DNA of 64,000 bases from Hirsutella rhossiliensis. Taxonomy: Eukaryota; Ascomycota; Sordariomycetes; Hypocreales; Ophiocordycipitaceae. The stretch's first letter is position 1; each line of letters starts with the position of its first letter. The notes beneath the pieces are model-generated. The model made no database searches. It was not told the origin of the DNA and saw nothing but the letters and a program-made list of their open reading frames with translations. Of this stretch, positions 34,538-46,429 are shown in pieces. Both the position numbers and the translations under genes were made by a program. Location of the stretch: NCBI RefSeq assembly GCF_020360975.1, contig NW_025408667.1:5332001-5396000 (forward strand). The letters are read 5' to 3'.

Positions 34538-37500
34538 AAGCTCTTATTTAGTATAATACTACGTTACTCTAAGTAATATTATAACTATTAATATACTTAT
34601 ATAGTAAGCTAGATTAATTAACTTTAAGCTATTATATTACCTTAGGATATAATACGCGAGATTATTTCCCTTCGATATAAGGTATAGTTACTTAGGAATA
34701 AAGGAGGTAATAGATAAATTAAAGACCTTAAAGAAGTAGTTAAACTAAAATAGCTAGGACTATTTAATAGTACTTATAGTATGCTTTAAGACTTTCTTAC
34801 TTAACTTAAGGCTTACTATTAGTTTTACCTTACTAAACTCTTAGACCTAGTCGAAAAGGTACTTTATATTATAGAAATTATTTATTTAGAATAGTACTTA
34901 CTTAGTTTAGACCTATTATAAGGGATTTTCTTAATAACTAACTAGCGCGATAAGATAATAAGATAAATAAAGTCTTTATTAGTTTCTAAGGATTTAAAGA
35001 AGCTATTATAAAGGTATTTAAAATAACTAATAAGGAATAAAAAGCTAAATAAAAACTTTAAGAACTTTAGTAAAGGATCTTAGTATTAGATTATACTATA
35101 AAGTTCTATTAAGTTACCTTAAAACTTAATTAAGATAACGAACCTTTTATATTACGATTTTACTATATACTTAAAGAAGAAGTTAAATATAAGCTTTATA
35201 AGGAAAGTTATCCTAATAACTTCTTAAACTATATTACTATAATAGTATAAATCGACGATAGATAGTATATATAATACTAAGAAAAGAAATAATAAAGAGG
35301 AAACTATAACCCTTATTATAAGAGGAACTTTAACTAATATACTAACTATAAAAAAAAGCGCGAAACTATTATTACCTATACTTATATAACTAACTTAAGT
35401 AAGATAGACCTAAATATAATATAAAAAGGTAAAGTAAAGTATTTTAACTATAAAAACCCTAAATATTACTTTAAAGAATATTAATAACCTTATAAAGAGA
35501 AGAAAATATACTAAGCGCTAGCCTTAAAAGGTAAGAGATACTTAAATACTATTAATAAATAAAAACTAAAGTATAAACTCCTTAGTTAGACTATATACTA
35601 TAATAATAAATATATAATATACCTAAGCGATAAGAATAGTATTAAATAGTTCTTAAAGCTACTAAGAAAAGCTTATATAATAATATAATAAAAGGATCTT
35701 AAAATATAGAAATAAGTTAAATTTATAGAACTAAAATACCTTTACCTTAAAGGAGTCTCTTTAAACTAAATTAAAAAGAATAGTAAATAATTCTAAGAAG
35801 ATATATAAAATAAAGATTAATAGTAATAATAGGTAGTCTATAAATAATATAATAAAGAAGATATAAATATTGCCCTTATACTTAAAAAACTTAGATAATA
35901 ACTTAAGAAGGAATAATAAAGTATTAACGATATAAGCTTTAAAGAATAAGAAATACCTAGAGAAATAAAAGATAAAAACGAACTTATACTACTACCCTTA
36001 CTACTAAGGGAAAATACTATAATTAAAGAATATACTCTATACTTTAAAGAATTTAAAGAAATACTTTAAATTAAAACTTAATAAATACCTTAAATTCTTA
36101 TAGAAAACTAATAAGGTATATTAATTTAGTATTAACTAGTACTATATAAAGGAGACTATACTATAGCTATTACTATAGTTAATACCTTTAAAACTTTATA
36201 ATAAAAATAGTAACTATAAAAAGAATTTAAAGATAATCTATAAATATTACTTACTTATAAGTATTATAAGTATATTTTATAGATATTATATATTTACTTA
36301 GATTATATAATATACTTTTAAATAAAGGTATAATATAATGCTTTCTTAGTTAAGTTTAAGGGATAAGTACTTTTTAAACCTTACTTAAGTATAAAACTAA
36401 ACTACTAGAAAATCGATTAACGCTACTTAAACGACTAAGTTATATTATTAAAACCTAATTATAGTATACTACTTAAATACCGCGAAAATTATAGTTTATT
36501 AATAAGATATCTTTTAAAGATATATAAAATCTATAAATATACTAAAATAAAAGAATAGTATAGCGCTACTTACTTTAAAGTATTTAAACTATTAATCTTT
36601 TAAAAGCTTATATAATAAGTTAAATATACTAAAGAAGATTAAAATAAATATATATACTTAAACTATAAAGTTTATAAATATAAAAAAGTATAAATATAAT
36701 ATAAATAATATAATAGTATATTAAAATATTATTAGTAGTATATATAAAGGCTATAAGCTATATTTAACTAAGGAAAAATCGATATAAAAATACTATATAA
36801 AAAGTAAAAAGATACTAAATAAAAACTTAACTTTTAATATAAAAATAAATAGAATTATAAAGTATAGTATATAGTTAACTATAAATTAGTATAATATAAA
36901 CGATATAGTATTAAGAAATAAGAAATCTTTAATTAACTATAAGAAATTAGTCTTTTAAACCTTAATATAATACTACGCGATAGAAATATAAAGAAATAAT
37001 ATTATTAATAAATTAAAAAGAATACTTAAATAAAATAAATAAAGACTAAGTAAAAAATAAGGTATATTATTTATAAAAAAGCTATAGACTAGTATAATAT
37101 AATAAGATTTAAGGACCCTATATATAGTAACGGTAAGCTATAATAACTAAATAGTAATAAATATTTAAATCGTAGGATATTATATATATATACTTTTAGA
37201 CTATAGTATAATAAGTAATTACGTTTTACTAAAGTTATTAATTATTACTAACTTATATAAAGATATAAGAAAGATTTATATAAACTTTTAAATATTAAAA
37301 GAGAGGCCTTTAACTATAATAATAGAATTATTAATATAAAGATTAATTACTTTAATATTAATATCTAGGGCTATAATAAATAATTTAACTTTAATATTAT
37401 AGATATTAAAGAATATAACCTTATATTAAGACTATTATAGTTATAAGAGAGCAACCTATTTACTAACTAGAAAACTAGCTAGCTATATTAAAATAAAGAT

Positions 37501-38041
37501 ATAAGTTTCTAAAACTAATAGATTTAAAAGAAAGTAAATTTTTATAATAATTTAGTTATTAAATAAGATATAAAGGATAACTATTTAAGTAAATTATTAT
37601 AGGCTTTAGCGATATAAATAAAAATAGTAACTAAACTCGCGGATATAATAAAATTAATTAATAAGACCTATATATTAATAGTATAGCTATATAACCTAGT
37701 ATTTAATATAAATAGAATAAAGGATATAATATAAAGATTTAAAGAGTTATTACTACTTTAAGGAAAGACCTTAAATAAATTAATAAAGAGCTTAAGTTAA
37801 GAGAAACTAGCTCTTAAAAGAAAGAATAAAGCCTATAAGATAGAATAAAGTATATCCCTTAGAAATACTAAAAATATAATAAACTCTTTATAAAAGAACT
37901 TAAGATAGGATTACTTAGATATAGCTAATAAGACTATAAAATTTATTTTAAGGATAAAATAATACTAACGTTTTATAAGATTTAAAACTTAAACGAAAAG
38001 TAACTATAAACGCTATATAACTATCTTTATAAGAATCTATA
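34538..38041 (+). pseudogene. gag and 5' pol of chromovirus G
   Basis: Zinc knuckle remnant at about 35430-35490 (KYFNYKN, Cys codons turned to Tyr). Protease-like LDYSIISNYV at about 37198-37230. Coding strand is the + strand. Interrupted at 38041 by element H within the RT region. Confidence 0.75.
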
Positions 38042-38227
38042 TATCACGGAGTAGGCAGAGGCGTGCGCGTAGGTGCCGTCCGTAGGATGATGTTAATAAG
38101 CTATATAGAGCTCTCCTATGCGCGGCTGGCCCGCACATATGCGTGCGGGATCCGGCCCTCCGCACGTGACTACACGGCTTAGGCCGTAGCCTAAGCCCAC
38201 AACCCACAATAGTCAAAGACTCTTACA
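38042..38227 (-). repeat. 3' LTR of chromovirus H (186 bp)
   Basis: Plus-strand ends TATCACGGAG and ACTCTTACA. It contains a GCACATATGCGTGC palindrome region. It is less RIPped than the 5' LTR, whose matching segment reads GTATATATACGTAC. Confidence 0.92.
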
Positions 38228-38530
38228 CAATGCCCTCCCTCGAGCGCGGCGCGGCGTTGCCCCATTAACGGCTTCCGCACTATAGGGCCCGTGCCGCTAG
38301 CTCCACCCTGCCCTTTTCCGTTAATCGTGCTGGCCCCACTAGCCCTATTGTCCCCGCGCCTATCAGCCCGGGCAGCCGGAACCGGGCTCCACACTTGTCG
38401 GCCGGCTGGCCGTTTGAATAGGGGCGCAACCTATTATATGCGCCCCTAGGTGGCCGGCGGCCGGCCCGGACCTACGTAAGCCTTAGGTTGCCCGTCCCCT
38501 CGGCCTTAGGCAGCCTCCTCTACCTAGGGG

Positions 38531-38583
38531 TATATAAGGCGGCATCCCCCCCTTCCTCCTTCCTTTCCTTCTCCTTCTTCTTT
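38531..38583 (+). promoter_or_regulatory. TATA box and pyrimidine tract of the antisense unit in H
   Basis: TATATAA at 38531-38537 is followed by a nearly pure C/T tract (about 38545-38582), the typical arrangement of a filamentous-fungal RNA polymerase II promoter. It lies about 250 bp upstream of the coding start, with the two candidate 5'-UTR introns in between. The RIPped copy I keeps GTATATAAAG at about 61246. Confidence 0.55.
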
Positions 38584-38606
38584 AACCGTAGCAGTAGCAG
38601 CAATAG

Positions 38607-38679
38607 GTGAGTTCCGCTCTACCCGGGGCGTTAGTTCGTTCCTAGCTGTGCGGGCCGCTTTATTAACGTGTGCTCGCAG
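38607..38679 (+). other. Candidate 5'-UTR intron 1 of the antisense unit
   Basis: Donor GTGAGT at 38607, branch-like TTAAC near 38663 and acceptor GCTCGCAG ending 38679; 73 nt, a usual size for such fungi. Predicted only from splice motifs. Confidence 0.45.
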
Positions 38680-38727
38680 TAACAGCCGCAGTAGCAACAA
38701 TAGCCCTAACAACAACAACTTCAACCA

Positions 38728-38787
38728 GTAAGTTCTCCGCCCTATAGAGCGGGAGGCCGCAATCCGTGATGCTGACTTCCGCGATAG
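38728..38787 (+). other. Candidate 5'-UTR intron 2 of the antisense unit
   Basis: Donor GTAAGT at 38728, branch site GCTGAC (38771-38776) 11-16 nt before the acceptor GATAG ending 38787; 60 nt. Splicing would put the ATG at 38790 two bases into the next exon and remove the upstream ATG at 38769. Confidence 0.5.
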
Positions 38788-38789
38788 AC

Positions 38790-39257
38790 ATGTCTGCCTC
38801 CCCCTCCCCCGCTTCCTCCTTCTCGGAGCGTGCGGAGTCGTTCGTCGACGCCGTGCTAGGCACGGCCGACGACGGCTCCGCCGCTGCCGCTGCTCCTGCC
38901 CGCGCCCCCGCGACCGCGCCCACCGCCGCCGCCTCTGCCTCTGCTGCGCTGGCCGCCCTCACGTCGCCCTTCCGGGTGACGACGCCGTCCCCGCCGCCGG
39001 CCGTGACGCCCGGCCCCTCCGCCCCCGCCTCCGCTACTGCCACCCCCGTAAGTCCGCTGCCTAGCGAGCGTGGTGGCCATTTTCCGCTAACTTCTCAAAG
39101 CATAAACGCCAAGTGTAGGCCGGAGCCGCCCGCTGCCGCCGACTGGCTCGCGGGCCTAGAGGGCCGCCTGAGCGCCCTGGAGAGCGCCGCCGCCGCCAAT
39201 AAGGTGGAGGAGGACGACGAGGATGAGGATGAGGACGACGATAAGGACGAGGAGTAG
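38790..39257 (+). CDS. Antisense extra ORF of chromovirus H, unknown function
   Basis: About 155 residues from ATG 38790 (MSASPSPASSFSERAESF) to TAG at 39255-39257, on the strand opposite to gag-pol. The body is Ala/Pro/Ser-rich and probably disordered, then comes a short amphipathic helix WLAGLEGRLSALESAAAA, then an acidic tail of Glu/Asp. A third candidate intron (39048-39113: GTAAGT, branch GCTAAC, AAG acceptor) has a length divisible by three, so both spliced and unspliced forms stay open. No family is recognised. The acidic tail and helix would suit a nuclear or chaperone-like protein, but that is guesswork. Copy I (about 61497-62396) carries the same unit, longer by 426 bp. An open GC-rich frame amid RIPped DNA and conserved splice signals argue for a real gene rather than chance. 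Confidence 0.6.
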   Translation: MSASPSPASSFSERAESFVDAVLGTADDGSAAAAAPARAPATAPTAAASASAALAALTSPFRVTTPSPPPAVTPGPSAPASATATPVSPLPSERGGHFPLTSQSINAKCRPEPPAAADWLAGLEGRLSALESAAAANKVEEDDEDEDEDDDKDEE

Positions 39258-39299
39258 GTCTAGGTAGTCTAGGGGCTCCGCCCCGAAATAAACGCTGTT

Positions 39300-42200
39300 T
39301 TTATCTCCGCTCGTATAATTGCGCTCGCGTTATCGTGACTGCCTACTCCGCTTTGCCTACTTCGTGGTCCTGGCCCGGGCTACTGTCGGTGGTCCGCTAG
39401 TCCGTCGTTCTCGTCTACCGTTCCGAATAAGGCTTCGAACTTATCGAGGGCTGCGGTTCCCGTAAACTTACGTGCGGGTTCCCACGTAGGGTCGAGATAC
39501 CCGCGCTACTTAACGAGGACCTCCCGGCGTTTCCCCCTGCCGACCTTTTTCTATCGCGCGGCCCGTATCTCTTCGACCTCGAACTCGTCCTCTCCCTCTA
39601 CCTCGATTGCGGGCGGTTAGGCGTCCGCTGCTTCTTATCCGGGCAGCGGGTTAGAGGAGGCTCTGCGAAGGAGGTCTACGTTAATCTTATTATAGACCCC
39701 CGTTAGGAGACCATCGAGCTCTATAACCTACGGGCTAATAACCCTCCGTACCGTAAACTTCGCGTGTAGCTAGTTAAGCTTCTTCTTTGGTCGTGCCGAC
39801 CTATAGTTACGGAGGTCTAGCTATACCTTATCTCCTGCCGCGAACCTGTCTGCTAGGGCCCTAATCTTATTGGCGTGCCGCTCCTAATCTTGCGCCGCGG
39901 CGGCTATCGCGGATTAGCAATAATCCGTGGTCTCCTATAGCTTTCGTACGAACGCGGAGGCGCGGCCCTCTAGTAACGAATTGCTATGCTGCTCCGCTGC
40001 CACGTCTACGGCAAAGGGAACTAGTAAGGGTAGTTCGAAGCTATGCGTTGCAAAGAAAGGGGCTATCCTAATAGAGGTATATAGTCTACTATTTAACGTA
40101 AGTTAGGCCGCGGGGAGCCACCGGTCCTAGTCTGCTTAGTTGCGGGCCACGATAGCCCGTAGGTAAGCCTACGCCTCCTAGTTAACCCTCTCGGGCCCTC
40201 CGTCGGTCTATAGGTAATATGCCGTGCTAAGCAGCTGCGTGATCTAAAGTAGCTAGCATAAGTGCTGCTAAAAGCGACTGGTCTAATTCGATCCCCTATC
40301 GCTTATAATAGAGGCTAGCCAGCTATACGAGCGGGCCTAGCACTATAGGAAGCGCTCTACGTAGGACTCCGTATCTATAGACGGTATCGGCTCTAATACT
40401 ATAGACTTACTAAGTCGGTCCTTAATTACCTATATATAGCGGTTGCCGCCCTCTATAAGTAGGAGGTCCGTTATAAAGTCTATCTATATATGCGTGTAGA
40501 ACCGGTCGGGCACCGGAAGCTACTTAAGCAGCCCCTTAAGCTGCGCCCTCTAGATCTTCGTGCGGCCGTAGATATCGCAGTTGCGGAGGAAGCGACGAAC
40601 GTGGTGCTATAGGAGGGGCTAGTAAAAGTCCCTCGTAAGGCCTGCTACTGTGCCCTGTCTGCCTAGGTGACCCACGACGCTAGAGTTATAGATAAGTTAG
40701 ACCAGCCTCCCTCGGAGCTCGTTCCGTTCGTCTAGCTCCGGCGGTCCCTCCTTCTCCTTAGCTTCCGTGGTATACGGTGCGCCCGGTACCTATAGTCTCC
40801 CCCGCTAGCGTAGATGCCCCCGTGGGTCGATATAGTAGTCGGCCACCTATACTTTTAGCTTTAGCTTCGGATCTAAGCGTCGAGCGCCGGACTTAACGGC
40901 GCGGCGCACGCCCTCGTAGGTGCGGTCTAGGGCCGCCATCCTATCCTATAAGCGTTGAAGGGCCTTATCTTAGAACACTCTCGCCGCGCGCGCCCCCGGG
41001 CCGGTCTATCCTCCTCGCCGGACCGAGGCAAGGGCGCGGGGGAAGCTTATTCGCTAGCACCGCGTCTTCCTCTACTAGGGAAGCTCCTATATAAGTCCGT
41101 AGTGCTTCCTACGGGATAAGCTATAGATCCCGGGCCTCGATGTCCGCTCCCGTCGGCCGGTCCTAATCCCTCCGGGAAAGCGCGTCTAGGACCGCGGAGT
41201 CCCGCCCGGGGCGGTACTTAATCGAGAAGTTAAAGCGTAAGAGATACTCCGCCTAGCGGGCTTGCCGCTCTAAGAGGTGCTAGCGAGTTATAAAGTACTC
41301 GAGGTTCCTATAGTCTATAAGAACCTCGAAGCTCTTATAGCTCTAGAGCTCCGCTTACTATTACTCGAGGTAGCTAATAATCGCTAGCATCTCCTTATCG
41401 TAAATAGCGTAATTCCGCTCCGCTAGGGTTAGCTTGCGGGAGTAAAACGCCACCGGTTACTTCCGCCCGTCTACCTCCTAGGAGAGCGTTCCTCCGAGTG
41501 CCTAGCCGCTATAGTCCGCTTTAACTAACGTAGACCGGTCGAAGTCCTACTAGAGTAGTACTAGGGCTTAAGAGAATAGGTCCTTAAGCGTGCGGAACGC
41601 TCCTTCCTATACGGGCCCCTAGCGAAAGGCGGTCCGCTTCCCGGTAATCTCGTTTAGGGGCATTATAATACGGGAGAAGCCCTTAATAAATATCCTATAA
41701 TAGTTCGCGAACCTAAGGAAGCTCCGTACGCCTATCTACGTGGTTAGGGCAGCTTAGTCCCGAATCGCCTAGATCTTTGCGGGGTCCGCCTATATACCTA
41801 CGCCTACGTAGATAATAAAGCCTAGGTACTTAACCCTCTTAACCCCGAATTCGCACTTATCCGGGTCGAGGTAGAGCCTATAAAGTTAGAGGCGCTCTAG
41901 GACCCTCCGTACTTTCCGTATATAGTCCTCGTAGGAGCCGCTCGTATAGATAAGGATATTATCTACGTATATAGAGGCGAACTCGTCGAGGAAGTCCTAA
42001 AGCACGTTATTAATATAACGCTAGAAGGTAGCGGGCGCTCCTAAGAGGCCGAAGGGCGTTATAAGCCACTCGAATAAGCCGTAGCGTGTACGGAACGCTG
42101 TCTTTTACTCGTTACCCTCCGAGATCCGTACCTTATAGAACGCCTATTTTATATTAAGCTTCGTAAACTACTTCGCCTTCGAAAGGTTACGGAGCGTATC

Positions 42201-44340
42201 TAAGATTAGGGGCAAAGGGTAGCGGTCCGGCCTCGTAATTCCGTTTAGGGCCCTATAGTCGTAATAGAACTATATCCCGCCCCTTAGTTTACGCACGAAT
42301 AGGACCGGCGCTCTTACTTCGGAGCTACTTACTTAAATAAAACCCTTATCTAGGAGGTCCCTTAGCGTCTTCTTTAGCACTAGCAGCTCCGCGTATAATA
42401 TACTATATAGCGGTCTAAACGGTGCGGGCAGTTCCTGCCCCTTCTTATCGGTGCGGAGTACGATCCTATAGTCTACCCCCGGCTTATACGGGTTAAGCTT
42501 ATCCGCTTCCTAGGACTCGAATAGCGGTAGGAGGTCGTGAAAGCGCTCCGGTATCTATTGCCGTAGCTTAGAGGGCGACTTCGGCTTCTTCGTCCGGAGG
42601 GCCTTATCGATGTCCGCTAGGCTAACTGCGTAGACCGCTGCGTTAGCCGCTGCCCGGCCTTGCCCCTGCTCTACCCGTCGCACGGTTCCTACGAAGACAG
42701 AGGCAAGGACTTCTTATGCCGAGTATAAAGCTCGCACGCCTAGTCCTACGCCTACGGAACTATCGTCGTAGCGGACCTACCGTTGCGTAGGCCTAAACTA
42801 TAGCTTCCTTTAGTGCGGAACCGAGTATAACTCTATATATAATAACTAGGGTTTCCTAAGGATTAGGGGAAACTCTAGTTAGGGGATTATATAGGCCACG
42901 ATAAGCTTATAGCAACCGTCGACCTCTATAGCTAGCTACGTAATGCCCCTAATTACCGCACCCTCTATCGCGCCTAAGGCGCCCTTTACTCGCCTTAGGG
43001 CGATCTTTTCTACCGGCACTTATATCTCTCGCGCAAGCGCCTCGTTAACTACGGCGTAGCACTAGCAGCCCTCGTCTATAAGGGCGGCAACGGGCAAGGA
43101 GTTATTAATTATAACCTATATTAAAGTAGGCTCCTTTTCTATACGGGCGGACAATTCTTCCTTCTCCTTTGCTAGTGCTAGCAATTAGGGCTCCGGAGCC
43201 CGTCTTTACTCCGGAGCTACTCTTTTTCCTCCGGGCCTAGGGGGGCGGAGTCCTCCTTATCGTCTAAGGCGAGGAGCGGTTCTATCTTTGCTACTCGAAC
43301 CGCTACGGGCCGCTTAGCTAAAAGGAAGGGGCATTTTAATATAAAGTGCGTAGATGCTCCGCAACGTAGGCAGCGGCCGTTAGCCTTCCTCTTCCCGATT
43401 TCCTCGCTCGTTACCTACTTCGCCCGCTACTTAGAGTGCGGGGCGGTATAGGGGGTGGTCGACGGCGTCTTCTTGCCGCGTCTAGCCCGGTCTATGCGGG
43501 TAGCCGACATTAGGGTGTCCCCGTCCGTGTCGACAGCCGGTTATTTATCTTACGGAGGGGCGGTGATCCCGTCGCCGCTATACGGCGTGCGCTTACGGAG
43601 CTTCTAGAAACGCGGCGTCTGCTCGTAGCCCTAAGCCACCTTTATTAACCGGCTTACGTACTCGCCGTAGTTAGTAGGTATAATTACGGGGATAAGCAGC
43701 TCCCGTAGGGCCGGCGTGATCGAATTCCGTAGCTATATAAGCTTCGCGCTGTCTTCCTATACCGTAGTCCCCGCTGCCCGTGAGAGCGTCTCTTCGAAAT
43801 CGGGAAGGAATTCGCTAAAGGTTTATCCGTCTCTCTGCTTAAGGGTCCGTAGCCTATCTTACGCCTTCTCCCGCTCCTGCACGTTGCCGAACGTATATAT
43901 AAGGTGTTAGAAGAAGTCTTATAGGTCGCGTCTGCCCCTAGGGCCGCCCTTATCCTAGAATCCGGAGATCCGCCGTATCTAGGGCTCCGGCAGCGTATAG
44001 AGGAGCGAATACCACGCTATATCGCGATAGCTATTTGGCCCTATTTCTCGTCGGTTATAAACTTCGTCATAGCCGGCTGGGAAGAAGTAAAAGGACTCCG
44101 GCTTACCGTCCTAAGTCGGCTAAGGGAGCGGCTTCCTCGTCGGTGGTGTCGCCGCCGTAACCGGCGTTGCGGAGGTCGTAGGGGTTAAAGCCGGTCTCGC
44201 CGACGGCTCCCCTAGTGTAGCGAGAACCTCGTCCTTCTCGCTAGCCGTCGCGCTTCTAATCGCTTCTAGGATAGCTGCGATACTTCCTATCCGTCCGGGG
44301 AGGGGCGGAGTGCTTCCTCGAGGGGGAGGCGCCCTCTCCG
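39300..44340 (-). pseudogene. gag-pol of chromovirus H, lightly to moderately RIPped
   Basis: Minus strand, in order. Gag at about 44340-43300 with capsid sequence FSEFLPDFEETLSRAAG and an intact zinc knuckle CLRCGASTHFILKC (43372-43331, CX2CX4HX4C). A protease-like site ALIDEGC near 43060-43085. RT active site IYVDNILIY at about 41950-41972 (YVDD with one Asp to Asn). Integrase core IDFITDLLLIEGGNRYI at about 40440-40485. Chromodomain at about 39425-39545 (VLVK.RGYLDPTWEP). Stops at TAG for Trp or Gln interrupt the frame many times. The integrase-after-RT order and the chromodomain make it a chromovirus, but a family separate from E/F/G. Confidence 0.88.
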
Positions 44341-44379
44341 GAGAGACATCTATTAGATCTATTAATTAATAGCTTATAC

Positions 44380-44565
44380 TATCACGGAGTAGGCAGAGGC
44401 GTGCGCGCAGGTGCCGTCCGTAGGATAATGTTAATAAGCTATGCAGAGCTCTCCTATGCGCGGCTGGCCCGTATATATACGTACGGGATCCGGCCCTCCG
44501 CACGTGACTACACGGCTTAGGCCGTAGCCTAAGCCTATAACCTATAATAGTTAAAGACTCTTATA
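44380..44565 (-). repeat. 5' LTR of chromovirus H (186 bp)
   Basis: Matches the 38042 LTR along its length; differences are nearly all C-to-T or G-to-A. Followed by the second CTATA target duplication. Confidence 0.92.
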
Positions 44566-45936
44566 CTATAAAAGGGATATAATAAACGTTAATATCTAAA
44601 GTAAGCTACTTAGTTATATTTATTTTAAAGAAAAATAGTAAGCTATAACTAGTTATTAACTATAAACGCTTTAATAATATTATAATAAAAGACTAAATAC
44701 TATTACTATTATAAAGTATAGCTTAATTTTATAGTTCTTAGAGATATCCCTTAGTACGAGGGACCTAAGAAGCTAAAAAATAGATTTTAAAAAAGGAGCT
44801 AAAAGGAGGTATAGAGAGGAGGGTAGGGGTAAGAAGGGAAGTAAAAGTAGTAATAGCTTCTTATAAAGGTAGTAAGAGATAAGATAGATATACTAGCAAC
44901 GGCTAGAAAGGAGGGGAAAAACTAATAAGAAGCTTAATAGTTAAAAGGATATTAGTAGCTTCTTTAAGTAAGATCTTCTTTATTAATAAAGATACTAAAT
45001 AAGTATAAAAAAGGGCGTTAGATAAAGAAAAGAAAGAGAATTAAGGTAATATAATAATTACTCTCTTACTATAATTACTACCCTTATAAGAATTAAATAT
45101 CTCTACCTTACTTATTTAACCCCTTACTTTTAATTTTATCTTTATATATTTTATATATACTTTTTATATCTCTCTTTATAAGAATTACTACTTATATTAA
45201 AACTATAAGATCGACTATATAGTAAAAAATAGTTTATAGCCTTTAATGTTAAAGGCGCTTATAACTTAATATATATAAAAAAGGGATATAAATAAATAAT
45301 AGCTATTAAAATAAACTTTAAACTATTTAAATATCTAGTAATACTATTTAAACTTATAAATATATTAGCTACCTTTTAATAAATAATTAATAATATCCTA
45401 TTTAAATACTTAGATATCTTTATAGTAGTATATTTAAATAATATCTTAATCTTCTTAGATACCTTAGAAGAATATAAGGAATATATCTATAAAGTACTCT
45501 ATATACTTTAAAATATAAAGTTACTAGTTAAGCTAAAGAAAAGTAAGTTCTATATATAAAAAGTAAACTTCCTTATATATATAATCTTACTAAGAGAAAT
45601 ATAAATATAATAAGATAAGATTAACTTAGTTAAAGAATAGCTAATATTAAAGAATATTAAAAATATATAAAGTTTCCTAGGATTTATAAATTACTACTAA
45701 TAATTTATAAAAGATTTTAAAAAGATTATAATACTATTATATAACCTAATAAAAAAGGAAAAAGGATTTATATAGGACGATAAAGCTAGTAAAGCCTTTA
45801 AATATATTAAAACTATAATTATATAAGAACTAGTTTTAACTACCTTTAATCTAAAATAATAAATTAAACTTAAAACTAATATATTAAACTTTACTTTAAG
45901 ACTATAAATTAGATAAAAAGATAATAATAAGAAGAT
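44566..45936 (+). pseudogene. RT and RNase H part of chromovirus G
   Basis: Resumes the G frame after H. The RT site reads DIFIVVYLNNILIFL at about 45408-45450 (both Asp of YLDD changed to Asn by G-to-A). Ends where the copia C LTR starts. Confidence 0.8.
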
Positions 45937-46429
45937 TATAACTCTTATATAAAAAGATATAAGAAGTATATATAAAATATATAAAAGTAAAAGTAAAAGT
46001 TAAGGGATAGATAGGTAAGGCTAAGCTATTTAATTCTTATAAGGGTAGTAATTAAAGTAAAAGAGTAATTATTATATTACCTTAATTATCCTTCTTTCTT
46101 CTATCTAACGCCCCTCTTTATACCCGTTTAGTATCTTAATTAATAAAAAAGATCTTACTTAAAGAAGCTACTAATATCCTTTTAACTACTAAGCTTTTTA
46201 TTAGTTTTCCCCTCCTTTTAAGCTGTTACTAGTATATCCGTCTTATCTCTTACTACCTTTATAAGAAGCTATCGCTACTTTTACTTTCCCTTTTACCCCT
46301 ACCTTCCTTTTAATACTTCTTTTTAGCTCCTTCTTCCTTCTTTTATACTAAGTGTTTTTAGCTTCCTTAGTCCCTCTTACTAAGGGATATCTCTAAGAAC
46401 TATAAAACTAAGCTACGCTTTATAATATA
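45937..46429 (-). repeat. 3' LTR of copia C
   Basis: About 493 bp, aligned to 26754-27211 and 32457-32921. Ends TATAACTCTT and ATAATATA on the + strand. Confidence 0.8.

Larger units (their letters stand above)
38042..44565 (-). mobile_element. Chromovirus H: 6,524-bp Ty3/gypsy element with an extra antisense gene
   Basis: 186-bp LTRs at 38042-38227 and 44380-44565, with target duplication CTATA (38037-38041, 44566-44570). Deleting the element and one CTATA restores the G sequence as found in F. The minus strand carries gag, protease, RT, RNase H, integrase and chromodomain in that order; a purine-rich GAGGGAGGGCA lies next to the 38042-38227 LTR, making that the 3' LTR. It is much more GC-rich and less RIPped than its surroundings, so it is one of the youngest insertions. 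It is exceptional in carrying a divergent-strand, intron-bearing unit between pol and the 3' LTR. Confidence 0.92.
34238..45936 (+). mobile_element. Chromovirus G: inverted, truncated relative of E/F, interrupted by H
   Basis: The + strand carries a 5'-truncated LTR (34238-34537, ending GTCGTTATA), then gag, zinc knuckle and protease up to 38041. The frame resumes at 44566 after element H, and RT follows. It matches the reverse complement of F and E throughout; for example the F sequence at about 10290 joins exactly across the H insertion. It stops in the RNase H region at 45936, where copia C begins. It is very strongly RIPped. Confidence 0.85.

Noticed and set aside
38191..38724. Minus-strand frames across the H 3' LTR junction and the promoter region
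   Set aside because: They cross the LTR boundary and the C/T tract; these are composition effects, not genes.
38663..39080. Minus-strand Ala/Gly-rich frames opposite the antisense gene of H
   Set aside because: They are low-complexity complements of the GC-rich + strand frame, without start context or splice signals.
43716..43910. Plus-strand frame of 64 codons
   Set aside because: It lies opposite the capsid region of H gag, which explains the open reading.
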